Below are positions 1 to 6,840 of a stretch of DNA of 7,535 nt, piece after piece (positions within the stretch are counted from its first letter, which is position 1; the number at the start of each line of letters is the position of its first letter). The notes below the pieces were generated by a model, which was given only the letters and a program-made list of their open reading frames with translations, did no database searches and was not told the origin of the DNA. The translations under genes and the position numbers were made by a program. Origin of the DNA: Actinomycetes bacterium (GTDB lineage Bacteria; Actinomycetota; Actinomycetes; Actinomycetales; Cellulomonadaceae). The DNA lies in NCBI GenBank assembly GCA_023425905.1, contig JAFABT010000347.1, forward strand, positions 1-7,535, given 5' to 3'.

Positions 1-24
1 GGCGCCCAGCGCCCGCGCTGACGC

Positions 25-73
25 CCGACGAGGCGGGGCCCCGGACGACGCGTCCGGGGCCCCTCCTCGTCGG
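25..73 (-). terminator. Long GC-rich hairpin downstream of the nucleotidyltransferase gene, probable terminator
   Basis: Bases 25-46 and 52-73 are inverted repeats. Twelve uninterrupted pairs (35-46 with 52-63) sit on a 5-base loop; after one mismatch (34/64) nine more pairs follow (25-33 with 65-73). It begins 10 bases beyond the TGA of the nucleotidyltransferase gene. There is no T-rich tail on the minus strand after it, which is usual for actinobacterial terminator-like hairpins. Because the dyad is symmetric it could also serve a convergent gene to the left of the window. The structure is seen directly; the termination role is inferred. Confidence 0.75.
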
Positions 74-82
74 CGCCGCCGG

Positions 83-823
83 TCAGACGTGCTCGTTGGC
101 GCGTGCGAGGTCCTCGTCGAAGTCGACCTCGACGGCGTAGAGGTCCGAGATGTCGACCGGGACGAAGCGCAGCCCGTCCGTCTGGATCGCGAGCTCGATG
201 CCGCGCTCGAAGTAGTCCTGGTCCTCGACCTCGTCCAGGCGCGCGATGAGCGCGGCCTTGTCCTGCGCGGCGACGTAGTTGATCCCGACGGCCTCGCCGA
301 GCGCGACGTCCGTGGGGACCTGCTTGGACAGGTCGGCGATCGCGCCGGAGGCGTCGACGGTGTACTTGACCTCCTCCTCGGCGACCTTGGCGGTGTTGAC
401 CGCGACGAAGGACTGACCGGCGGCCATGAGGTCGCGGACGCGGTCGAGGATGCGGGCGTCGAAGACGACGTCACCGTTCATCCAGAGCACCCCGCCCTCG
501 CCCGAGGCGCGCAGCACGCGCAACAGGCTCTTGGAGGTGTTCGTCTGGTCGAAAGCCTCGTTGTAGACGAAGAGCGCCTCGGGGTGCGCCTCGATGATCA
601 TCTCGAGCTTGAACCCGACGACGACGATGATCTGGGCGTCCTCGAACGTGGAACGCACGTTGGCCATCTGCTGCGCCATGATCGTGCGGCCGTCACGCAG
701 CGGCGTGAGCGGCTTGGGGAAGGGCCTGCCGAGACGGGTGCCCATACCAGCCGCCAGAATCGCCACCTGTGTCGTCATCAGTCCTCGCCATTCGTCGTCG
801 GTCGGGTGCGGAGCACTCGTCAT
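83..823 (-). CDS. LicC-like nucleotidyltransferase (MobA-like NTP transferase), putative cytidylyltransferase
   Basis: This 246-residue cytoplasmic protein should transfer a nucleotide from NTP to a phosphorylated alcohol or sugar. The nucleotide-binding signature AAGMGTRLG lies at residues 24-32, followed by the KP of the family at 37-38. An NTSKSL segment is at 95-100, NGD at 116-118 would supply a metal-binding Asp (D118), and VDFDEDL near 233-239 is the likely second metal site. The NTSKSL segment and short length resemble CTP:phosphocholine cytidylyltransferases (LicC) more than the longer glucose-1-phosphate enzymes. The gene follows a CDP-glycerol glycerophosphotransferase homologue, so a CDP-activated precursor for a wall polymer is likely; the true substrate is not visible. 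The first ATG is chosen because GAGGTGA lies just upstream. A second ATG at 778 would trim 15 residues and also has a GAGGA nearby, but at short spacing. Confidence 0.9.
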   Translation of the reverse strand: MTSAPHPTDDEWRGLMTTQVAILAAGMGTRLGRPFPKPLTPLRDGRTIMAQQMANVRSTFEDAQIIVVVGFKLEMIIEAHPEALFVYNEAFDQTNTSKSLLRVLRASGEGGVLWMNGDVVFDARILDRVRDLMAAGQSFVAVNTAKVAEEEVKYTVDASGAIADLSKQVPTDVALGEAVGINYVAAQDKAALIARLDEVEDQDYFERGIELAIQTDGLRFVPVDISDLYAVEVDFDEDLARANEHV

Positions 824-826
824 GCG

Positions 827-833
827 TCACCTC
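827..833 (-). promoter_or_regulatory. Strong ribosome binding site of the nucleotidyltransferase gene
   Basis: On the minus strand GAGGTGA stands directly before CGC and ATG, placing its GAGG core 6 bases from the start. It is the best Shine-Dalgarno match in the window and decides for the start at 823 over the internal ATG at 778. Confidence 0.7.
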
Positions 834-840
834 AGGGAGC

Positions 841-863
841 GACGCTCGCAGCGTCCGATCCTA
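841..863 (-). promoter_or_regulatory. Possible promoter -10 box and leader hairpin before the nucleotidyltransferase gene
   Basis: The 103-base gap between the glycerophosphotransferase stop and the nucleotidyltransferase start holds TAGGAT at 858-863 (minus strand), a good actinobacterial -10 form. I see no convincing -35 at the right distance. A start point near 851 would give a leader of about 28 bases. Bases 841-855 form a perfect 6-bp stem with a 3-base loop, lying between the -10 box and the Shine-Dalgarno site. A second small dyad (5 bp, GGTCC/GGACC) lies at 867-884. The last gene may therefore have extra, separate expression, but the evidence is modest. Confidence 0.35.
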
Positions 864-926
864 CCGGTCCGACGCTGGGGACCCTCCGCGCGCACGGAGC
901 CGCACCCGGCCGCTCACGATGGCCTG

Positions 927-2132
927 TCAGCGTGTGGTGCGCGCGGTGATGATCGCGGACGCCGCGTCGAGGAAGCGGGCCATCGACGCACCCGGCGTCG
1001 TGTCTCCGAAGTGGTGCGCCGTGAGGGCGGCGACCGTGGCGTCAGGCGGGTCTGCCACCAGGCGGTCGACGAGCGCCGCCGCTCCGGGCGCGGCCGTCGC
1101 CTCGAGCAGCGGGACGGCCGCGGTGACGCCCGTCGGCACGAAGTCGGCCGTCGTCGAGGCCGGACGCGTGAGGACGATCGGCAGCCCCGCCGCGAGGGCG
1201 TCGAAGACGACCGCGGAGACGTCGGTCACGCAGATCTGAGCGACCTGGGTCTGCCACCCGTAGTCCGGGCCGTCGTCGTAGAGGTGGTGGGCCGAGGGGT
1301 CCGCCCTGTTGGCTGCGGCGATCCGGTGCGCGAGCGCCTCGAGGGTCGTGCGATAGGTGCGGTCGTAGCTGCCGGTGCGGGGGTGCGGGCGCACGATGAC
1401 CCGGTGCCTCCCCGTGGTGAGCAGGGCTTCGAGCAGCGCCGGGGCGTGCGACCTGATCGAGGAGTACTCCATGGAGGGCCGGTCGCCCTCCCACGTGGGC
1501 GCGTAGAGCACGACGGTTCGTCCGTCGTCGGGCAGGTCGGGCGCGGGGTGCGTGACGTCGATCTGCGGGCGCCCCACGACGCGCAGCCGACCGAGGTCGT
1601 AGCCGACGAGGCGCTCTGCGAGCCGGTCGACGGCGGCCTGCCCGGCCACGAAGACGTGGTCGTAGGCCTTGGCCTGGTTCGAGGCCATGTACGCCTTGTC
1701 GGACTCCCCGTGGTTGAGGAAGACGTGCGCGGGGCGCGCGAAGCGGAGCAGGGAGAAGTTGCGCACGTTCTGGTTGACGTAGAACACCGCTCCGACGGGT
1801 TGCTGCGCGAACCACTGCTCGGCGTCCGTGATCCGGGGCACGTGATGGACAGGGAGCCCAGACTCTTCGATGAGGATGGCGGCCGCCGCCGGATTGCGGG
1901 CGAGGATCGCCACGGGGTGGCGCTCGGCGAGCTGGCGCAGCGGCTCGTACCACTGCCGTGCCTGGTAGAGGTTGATCGTCGAGTCCGGGAAGTAGAGCAC
2001 GGCCTCGAAGTGGTCGAGCGGGAGTTCACCCTGCTGCTCGAGGAGGACGCCGAGCGTTCGCCGAGCCCGGCGGCGTCGCAGCACGCCGCGGATCGTGCGC
2101 GTCACTGCGCGGGCGTCGGAGAAGAGACTCAC
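927..2132 (-). CDS. CDP-glycerol glycerophosphotransferase family protein (TagB/TagF-like)
   Basis: This 401-residue protein belongs to the Glyphos_transf family, which transfers glycerol- or other polyol-phosphate from a CDP donor to a teichoic-acid-type chain at the inner membrane face. Visible motifs are NHGESDK at 140-146 (the HG motif with a key His), YAPTWEG at 210-216, RPHP at 248-251 and TDVSAVVFDAL at 303-313, the family's donor-binding Asp/Ser region. The length matches primase-like TagB (about 380 residues) rather than the roughly 700-residue polymerases. The N-terminus is basic (RRRRARR at 19-25) with no signal peptide, fitting peripheral membrane attachment. The GTG start at 2132 has no recognisable Shine-Dalgarno site and follows the CHAP gene by 49 bases, so translation may depend on coupling or RNA structure. 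Which polyol is transferred cannot be told from sequence. Confidence 0.9.
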   Translation of the reverse strand: MSLFSDARAVTRTIRGVLRRRRARRTLGVLLEQQGELPLDHFEAVLYFPDSTINLYQARQWYEPLRQLAERHPVAILARNPAAAAILIEESGLPVHHVPRITDAEQWFAQQPVGAVFYVNQNVRNFSLLRFARPAHVFLNHGESDKAYMASNQAKAYDHVFVAGQAAVDRLAERLVGYDLGRLRVVGRPQIDVTHPAPDLPDDGRTVVLYAPTWEGDRPSMEYSSIRSHAPALLEALLTTGRHRVIVRPHPRTGSYDRTYRTTLEALAHRIAAANRADPSAHHLYDDGPDYGWQTQVAQICVTDVSAVVFDALAAGLPIVLTRPASTTADFVPTGVTAAVPLLEATAAPGAAALVDRLVADPPDATVAALTAHHFGDTTPGASMARFLDAASAIITARTTR

Positions 2133-2181
2133 TGGGTATCGACAATCTGCGGGGTCCGTGGGGGCCGGCCCAGATTACGGG

Positions 2182-3414
2182 CTAGTAGGAGGGATGGGCG
2201 TAGAAGTCGACGCGCGCCTTGGACCTCTCCCGGATGTACACACCTCGTTTGCTTCCGAAGCCACCCGACTTGGACGTGTTGCCCTCGAGCGTGACGAGCG
2301 TCTTCTTGCGCACCTGGAGGATGAGGCCGACGTGCGTCGCTCCCGAGCGGCTGTAGGAGTAGTCGTAGAACGCGTACGACCCGACCTTGGGCTTGTGCTT
2401 CTTCGAGCGCGGGCTGAACGTCGTGATGGACTTCGACGCCTTGACGGCGCGCACGAGCGCGGGGAAGTTGTCCCGCGTGGGCAGCACGCCGGGGTTCCCC
2501 GACGCGACGGCGACCCACGACTGGAAGACGCCGCACCACGCGTAGCTCGACCCGACCCACCGGTTGTACTTCGACCCGCGCCAGGACGGCTCCTTGTAGC
2601 CCACCTGGGATCGCGCGACGGCGATGAGCTCGGCGGCACGGGACGTGCCCTTCTGCCCGATCGCCTTCGACTTCGACGACTTGGAGTACAACGCGCCCTT
2701 GGCGAAGGACTGCACGCAGCCGCCTTCGAGGAGCCCGCACTGCGCGTCCTCCTTGGGCACCCCGTAGGTGCCCGTCATCTTCTTGGCCTTGTTCCACGCG
2801 GTGCGGATCTTGCCCTGGACGAGCCACGTGCGCACGGCGCCCTTGCGCGTCACCTCGACAAGGGTGCCCTTGGAGAAGGTCTGGTAGCGCATCTTCGTGA
2901 CGCCGGACAGGCCGACCTTCCGCAGCGATGTGGCCCTCGCGGTCTTCACGCCGGTGGATGCCGTGCCGAGCCGGTCCCCGATTTGGGTGCGCCTGGTCTC
3001 GAGGGAGCGCTTCTTCGTCGTCCGGGTGACCCGCACGGTCTCGCTCGACCGCATCTTCCCGTCGAGCTCCGCCCGGATGCGGTACTCGCGCGTGGACGTG
3101 GGGTGCGTGCGGATCGTGAATGAGCCGCTCGCTGAGCTGCGCGTCGACGCGAGGCTGCGCCACGACCCGCCTGGGGCGCGATGCTGCAGGATGACCTTCG
3201 TCTTGGCCCCGCCGGAGGAGTCTCTGAGCGTGCCCGTGAACCACACCGCCTCGCCCTTGACCACGTTGGACGCGCTCGAGGACAGCGTGGCCTTGTGCGC
3301 CGCGGCCACGGCTGACGTCGCGCCGAGCGGCAGCCCAGTCGGCAGGACCGAAGGCGCGACGAGCGCGAGCGCGAGCGCCCCGACGGCTGCGAACCGTCGG
3401 CCACCACCCCTCAC
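2182..3414 (-). CDS. Secreted Ig-like / LGFP-repeat / CHAP cysteine peptidoglycan hydrolase (second paralogue)
   Basis: This 410-residue exported protein probably cuts peptidoglycan as an amidase or endopeptidase. A signal peptide covers about 1-39 (basic start, Ala/Leu core, AVAAA before HK). An Ig-like beta domain spans about 42-132. An LGFP-like region spans about 145-255, with SKGTL at 181-185, YGVP at 217-220 and FAKGALYS at 237-244; C226 and C233 in it could form a disulfide. The CHAP domain spans about 258-410, with candidate catalytic residues C294 (AWCGVF), H361 (ATHVGL), E377 and N379 (LEGN), spaced as in known CHAP enzymes. It is a diverged duplicate of the preceding gene, and its GTG start overlaps that gene's TGA as GTGA. 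With no good Shine-Dalgarno site, translational coupling is likely. The family is clear; the exact bond cut is unknown. Confidence 0.9.
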   Translation of the reverse strand: MRGGGRRFAAVGALALALVAPSVLPTGLPLGATSAVAAAHKATLSSSASNVVKGEAVWFTGTLRDSSGGAKTKVILQHRAPGGSWRSLASTRSSASGSFTIRTHPTSTREYRIRAELDGKMRSSETVRVTRTTKKRSLETRRTQIGDRLGTASTGVKTARATSLRKVGLSGVTKMRYQTFSKGTLVEVTRKGAVRTWLVQGKIRTAWNKAKKMTGTYGVPKEDAQCGLLEGGCVQSFAKGALYSKSSKSKAIGQKGTSRAAELIAVARSQVGYKEPSWRGSKYNRWVGSSYAWCGVFQSWVAVASGNPGVLPTRDNFPALVRAVKASKSITTFSPRSKKHKPKVGSYAFYDYSYSRSGATHVGLILQVRKKTLVTLEGNTSKSGGFGSKRGVYIRERSKARVDFYAHPSY

Positions 3415-4682
3415 GAGTAGTCCGGGTAGGCGTAGTAGAGCGGCATCGACAGCGGTCGGGTCTTGAGATAGACGCCTCGCTGGTTACGGTTCTTCGGGTT
3501 GGACGTATTGCCCTCGTAGGTCGTGATCGAACTCCGGTTGACCTTGGCGACGATGCCCACGTGCGTCGCGTTGACCTTGCCGTCGTCGATCGTGTCGAAG
3601 AAGACGAGAGCGCCGACCTTGGGCTTCGCACCGGTCTTCATGCCCGAGCGAACCTTCGAGGCGAAGGACGAGAACTTGCCGACCTGGGGGACGATCCCGC
3701 GATGGCCCGCCGCGGCGTAGGCCCATTGCTGGTACATCCCGCACCACGCGGTGTAGAGGCCCTTCCAGTCGTTGTACTTCGAACGGTTCTTGCCCTTCGT
3801 GAGGGTGTAGCCGACCTGCGACTTGGCGGCCGCCAGCACGGCACCGAGCTTCCCGGTGCGCCCCACGCCCGACGCCTTGCGCGTCGTGGAGGAGTCGTAG
3901 AGGGTGCCGCGGGTGAACTCCTGGACGCATCCGCCCTCGAGCAGGCCGCAGCGCGCGTCAGCGACGGGTACGCCGTAGGAGCCCTTGGGGCCGCCCGCCT
4001 TCGCATAGGCGGCGAGGATGTCACCCTGGATGACCCAGGTGCGCTGCGCCTTCCCCGAGCCGGTGCGCACGAGCATGCCCTTGCTGAAGGTCCGGTAGGC
4101 GATCTTGGAGCCGGACACCGTCGCCGTGCGGACCTTGGACTTGGCGGACCCGAGCTGCGACTTGAGGACCTTGGCCCGCGACGAGAGGCTCCGACCGGCC
4201 GACGTCGTACGCACGACGACCACGGCGCTCCGGGACGCCTTGAACGTGGGCGTGGTGAGCACCCTCGCCCGGTAGTGCCCCGAGCCGCCCACGCGGTGCT
4301 TCACCGAGTACGCCCCGCTCGACGAGGACGTCCGCTGCGCGACCTTCTTCCACTTGCTCGAGCTGCTGGAGCGTCGTTCGAGCACGACGCGCGCCCCTGA
4401 CAGGCCGAGGTCGGCGCGGCTCACCCGGCCGGTGAACCACACCATCTCACCCTTGCGGGGCGTGCGGTCGTTGGCCTTGAGCGAGACCGCGGTGCCCTTC
4501 TTCGTGGCTGCCTGGACACCTGCCGCAGGCGCCACGGAGACCGCCGGGACGGCCGCTCGGGGGGCCACGGCCACTGCTGGAGCAGCGCCAGCCGCCGGGC
4601 TGGCGATCGCCGGAGACGCGCCGACGGGTAGACCGAGCGCGAGTGCGACACACAATGCGCCGAACCGGGATCTGGAGCTCAC
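3411..4682 (-). CDS. Secreted Ig-like / LGFP-repeat / CHAP cysteine peptidoglycan hydrolase (first paralogue)
   Basis: With the GTG start at 4682 this is a 423-residue exported protein. The signal peptide covers about 1-27 (AIA before SPA). An Ala/Pro/Val-rich spacer (28-60) is followed by an Ig-like domain (about 62-160) that includes two serine runs (105-109, 119-122). The LGFP-like region is about 170-270, with YGVP at 236-239 and C245/C252. The CHAP domain is about 276-423: C314 (AWCGMY), H374 (ATHVGI), E390 and N392 (YEGN). The start at 4682 is chosen because GAGG lies 6 bases upstream. An in-frame ATG at 4694 (four residues longer) and TTG at 4730 are alternatives; neither has a well-spaced Shine-Dalgarno site. 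The gene follows the amidase gene by 66 bases and overlaps the next CHAP gene by 4. It probably remodels peptidoglycan outside the membrane. Confidence 0.9.
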   Translation of the reverse strand: MSSRSRFGALCVALALGLPVGASPAIASPAAGAAPAVAVAPRAAVPAVSVAPAAGVQAATKKGTAVSLKANDRTPRKGEMVWFTGRVSRADLGLSGARVVLERRSSSSSKWKKVAQRTSSSSGAYSVKHRVGGSGHYRARVLTTPTFKASRSAVVVVRTTSAGRSLSSRAKVLKSQLGSAKSKVRTATVSGSKIAYRTFSKGMLVRTGSGKAQRTWVIQGDILAAYAKAGGPKGSYGVPVADARCGLLEGGCVQEFTRGTLYDSSTTRKASGVGRTGKLGAVLAAAKSQVGYTLTKGKNRSKYNDWKGLYTAWCGMYQQWAYAAAGHRGIVPQVGKFSSFASKVRSGMKTGAKPKVGALVFFDTIDDGKVNATHVGIVAKVNRSSITTYEGNTSNPKNRNQRGVYLKTRPLSMPLYYAYPDYS

Positions 4683-4688
4683 GGAGTG

Positions 4689-4692
4689 CCTC
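4689..4692 (-). promoter_or_regulatory. GAGG ribosome binding site deciding the first CHAP gene start
   Basis: The minus strand reads ATGAGG, then CACTCC, then GTG. The GAGG lies 6 bases before the GTG at 4682. The ATG at 4694 overlaps this motif and has no purine-rich site of its own at the usual distance. Confidence 0.45.
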
Positions 4693-4748
4693 ATCTTGTC
4701 AGTCTGGGCAGATCGTCGGGTCGGCCGCAACTCCGCCGCGAGGGCGCC

Positions 4749-6734
4749 TCAGCGCGCCGTGACGATCGCGCTGATCCGAACCCGCTTCTTGTCGAGCGTC
4801 TTGAGCTTGACCGTGCCGGTGAACCGTGACGGGAGGGTGACCTTGATCCGGCGCTGCGGGGTGTACTTCTTGCTGACCATCGAGACGCGTGCGACCTTCC
4901 TCGCGCCCGCGAAGACGTCGACCCGCCCGTACCGCGGGCCGGAGGGCGCGATGATCCACACCGTTCGCACATCCTTGGCGCCCTTGACCTGCACCGTCGC
5001 GCCCTTCTTGAAGGTCGTCCACGCGTGGTCGCGGTAGTACTCGGCCTTCTTGGTGACGGTCCAGCGCTTGCTGCTCGTCTTCGACACCGTGTGCTTCGAG
5101 GTGCTCACCGCACGGGTCGTCGTGCCGATGACCCGTGTCATGCCCTTCATGCCCGTGGGACCGACCGCCCGCACGGCGACCGTCCAGGTCGATCCGGTCG
5201 GCAGACTGATCTTGTGGGAGAGCGCCTTCGTGCGCGCGTGGACCTTCCATCCCTTGGCGCTGCTGGGCAGTGCCTTGCCGTGCGAGGCCTTCCGGACGAG
5301 GACCTCGTACGACGTCGCCCCCGTGACCTTCTTCCACCGGTAGGTGAGCGAGCCGCTCAGCCGGATCGGCGTCTCGTTCCACCGCAGCGCGTTCGCCACC
5401 GGCCCGGGCAAGACGGTCGCGGGGGTGCCGTGCAGCTGCGTCGCCTCGGCGACCTTCCCTGCGACCGCCTTGCGGATCGCGGGGAGGCGGTCGTAGAGCC
5501 GCCCGCCGGGGCACGCGGTGTAGTTCGTGTCGATGTGGCCGCGGATCGCGGGAAGTGCTTTGGTCCACTTCCCAGCCTTCCACCGGGTGCCGGACTTCGT
5601 CGACGACCCGGTCTTGAGCTTGACCTTGCTCAGCGGGTCGAGCTTGTACCGGTAGGCCTGCCAGGCGAGAACGTCGACGAAGGCCTGCTCCATCGCTGCC
5701 GAGGGCTTGACCTTCTGGTGAAAGCTGCCGATCGCCGAGACGCCGATCGTGTCGGTGTTGTACCCGCCCGCCTGGGCGCCGACGACGAGCTCCTCGATCG
5801 AGCCGCGTCGGCCCTCGTAGATGTTGCCGAACTTGTCGATGAGGAACTGGTAGCCGATGTCCGGCCATCCGAGCGTCTGCGTGTGATAGCGGTACATGCC
5901 GCGGATCATCGCGGGGACGTCGCGCTCCGTGTGCGTGTTGGAGGAGACGGTGTGGTGGACGTACATCGCCTTGAGCGTCGAGGAGCGTGAGGCGTCCCAG
6001 GCCCACGCCTCGTTCGCACCCCACTGGGCGCGCGTGACGATCGTGGGGCGCAGTCCGCCGTCTGGGCCCGCGTGAGGGGCGTTGATGTTGTCGTTGCCGT
6101 TACCGGGGGCGTTGCCGTTGTCGTTGCTGCCGTTGTTGTCGTTCCCAGGGGCGTCGTTGCCGGGGTCGACGAGGACGACCTGCAGCCCTGCCGGCGTGCG
6201 ACCCGACGTGGTCTCGACGCGGGCCTGGACGCCGTCCGACCCGGGGGCGAGCACCGGCTCGGACCCTGCGCGGGTGCCCTTCACGCCCGAGTCGACGATG
6301 CCGAGCTCGGTCCACTCCCCCCAGGTGCCGTCCGTGCGTACGCGAAGGGCGACCGAGGTCACCGCCTCGCGTGAGTCGACGTCCCAGGCGACCGCTGCCA
6401 GGGTGAACTCGGACGTCCGGGTCGCGGGGCTCTGGGCGGCGACCTTGCCGGCGAGGGTCGCGTGGTCGTGGTCGTCGTGGGTCTCGGTGCCGAGCGCCTT
6501 GGCCGCGGCACGCACGGAGCCATCGGCGACGGCAGCGCGCGCGACGCCTGTGAGCGGGATGGTCTGCGTCCCGCCCTGGTCGCGCGGGGAGGGCTTGGCC
6601 ATCGACCGCGGCGCCGCCTGGGTCCCCGTCTGGACCACGGCCGAGGACGCGGCGAGCGCAGGCACGGCGGGGCCGAGTGCGAGGGCGAGAAGCGCGCACC
6701 CGGCAAGGGCTCGACGTGCGTGGGACGGGGCCAT
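4749..6734 (-). CDS. Secreted PGRP/Amidase_2 zinc N-acetylmuramoyl-L-alanine amidase with FN3-like and C-terminal beta domains
   Basis: This 661-residue exported enzyme should split the amide bond between MurNAc and L-Ala of the stem peptide. The signal peptide ends near ALA at 26-28. An N-terminal beta domain often found in actinobacterial PGRPs spans about 105-190 (VRTDGTWGEW, PAGLQVVLVDPG). An Asn/Gly/Asp-rich linker covers 192-220. The PGRP domain spans about 229-425: RAQWGANEAW at 235-244, first zinc His H260 (VHHT), Y295 (IGYQF), H400 (GHIDTN) and C408 (ACPG), with the 8-residue H-to-C spacing of the family, so it should be active. An FN3-like domain is at about 450-545. A final beta domain (546-661) has about 30 basic and 5 acidic residues. 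The ATG at 6734 is chosen because it opens the signal peptide. It is probably the first gene of the wall unit. Confidence 0.92.
   Translation of the reverse strand: MAPSHARRALAGCALLALALGPAVPALAASSAVVQTGTQAAPRSMAKPSPRDQGGTQTIPLTGVARAAVADGSVRAAAKALGTETHDDHDHATLAGKVAAQSPATRTSEFTLAAVAWDVDSREAVTSVALRVRTDGTWGEWTELGIVDSGVKGTRAGSEPVLAPGSDGVQARVETTSGRTPAGLQVVLVDPGNDAPGNDNNGSNDNGNAPGNGNDNINAPHAGPDGGLRPTIVTRAQWGANEAWAWDASRSSTLKAMYVHHTVSSNTHTERDVPAMIRGMYRYHTQTLGWPDIGYQFLIDKFGNIYEGRRGSIEELVVGAQAGGYNTDTIGVSAIGSFHQKVKPSAAMEQAFVDVLAWQAYRYKLDPLSKVKLKTGSSTKSGTRWKAGKWTKALPAIRGHIDTNYTACPGGRLYDRLPAIRKAVAGKVAEATQLHGTPATVLPGPVANALRWNETPIRLSGSLTYRWKKVTGATSYEVLVRKASHGKALPSSAKGWKVHARTKALSHKISLPTGSTWTVAVRAVGPTGMKGMTRVIGTTTRAVSTSKHTVSKTSSKRWTVTKKAEYYRDHAWTTFKKGATVQVKGAKDVRTVWIIAPSGPRYGRVDVFAGARKVARVSMVSKKYTPQRRIKVTLPSRFTGTVKLKTLDKKRVRISAIVTAR
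6075..6161 (-). repeat. Asn/Gly/Asp-rich low-complexity linker coding tract in the amidase gene
   Basis: Residues 192-220 of the amidase are almost entirely N, G, D, A and P, with APGN-type units repeated (APGNDN at 195-200 and APGNGN at 209-214). On the plus strand this appears as runs of gtt/gtc/gcc triplets, lower in G+C than its surroundings. It joins the N-terminal beta domain to the catalytic domain and is probably a flexible linker prone to length change between strains. Confidence 0.8.
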
Positions 6735-6743
6735 GCGGTCGAC

Positions 6744-6772
6744 GCTATAGCGAGGTCGACGAGGGCTCGCAA
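6744..6772 (-). promoter_or_regulatory. Sigma-70-type promoter for the amidase gene, likely leaderless
   Basis: On the minus strand TTGCGA (6767-6772) and TATAGC (6744-6749) are separated by exactly 17 bases. Each matches the consensus at 4 of 6 positions. Only 9 bases separate the -10 box from the ATG at 6734, and no Shine-Dalgarno site precedes that ATG. Transcription would start within a few bases of the start codon, giving a leaderless or near-leaderless mRNA, a common form in actinobacteria. The rest of the 106-base gap (6735-6840) holds nothing else I can support. Confidence 0.6.
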
Positions 6773-6840
6773 CGGGCCTGCTCAGGGGCGTGTCGGAGCC
6801 GTCAAGAACGGGATCTCGATGACGCGCACGCCCGGCCCAG

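Noticed and set aside
2162..2171. Perfect 10-base palindrome GGGCCGGCCC in the CHAP-transferase gap as an operator
   Set aside because: Short GC palindromes arise often by chance at this base composition and there is no second copy.
594..2294. Long plus-strand open frame (566 codons) opposite the glycerophosphotransferase, and a similar one at 89-949
   Set aside because: Both are Arg/Val/Gly/Asp-rich shadows of well-recognised minus-strand genes; long antisense frames are expected at this G+C.
3382..3405. Twin-arginine signal in the second CHAP protein (GRRFAAVG)
   Set aside because: It lacks the spacing of the S/T-RRxFLK pattern; a general secretory signal explains the N-terminus.
6696..6707. 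LAGC lipobox-like motif at residues 10-13 of the amidase
   Set aside because: It lies before the hydrophobic core rather than after it, so it cannot be a lipoprotein cleavage site; a normal ALA site follows at 26-28.
6800..6805. TTGACG on the minus strand as a -35 box
   Set aside because: It matches the -35 consensus at 5 of 6 positions, but no -10-like hexamer follows at 16-18 bases; the TTGCGA/TATAGC pair nearby is complete.
6786..6833. Inverted repeat GGGCGTG/CACGCCC downstream of the NUDIX gene as a terminator
   Set aside because: The arms are only 7 bp around a 34-base loop with no T-tract; too weak to call.
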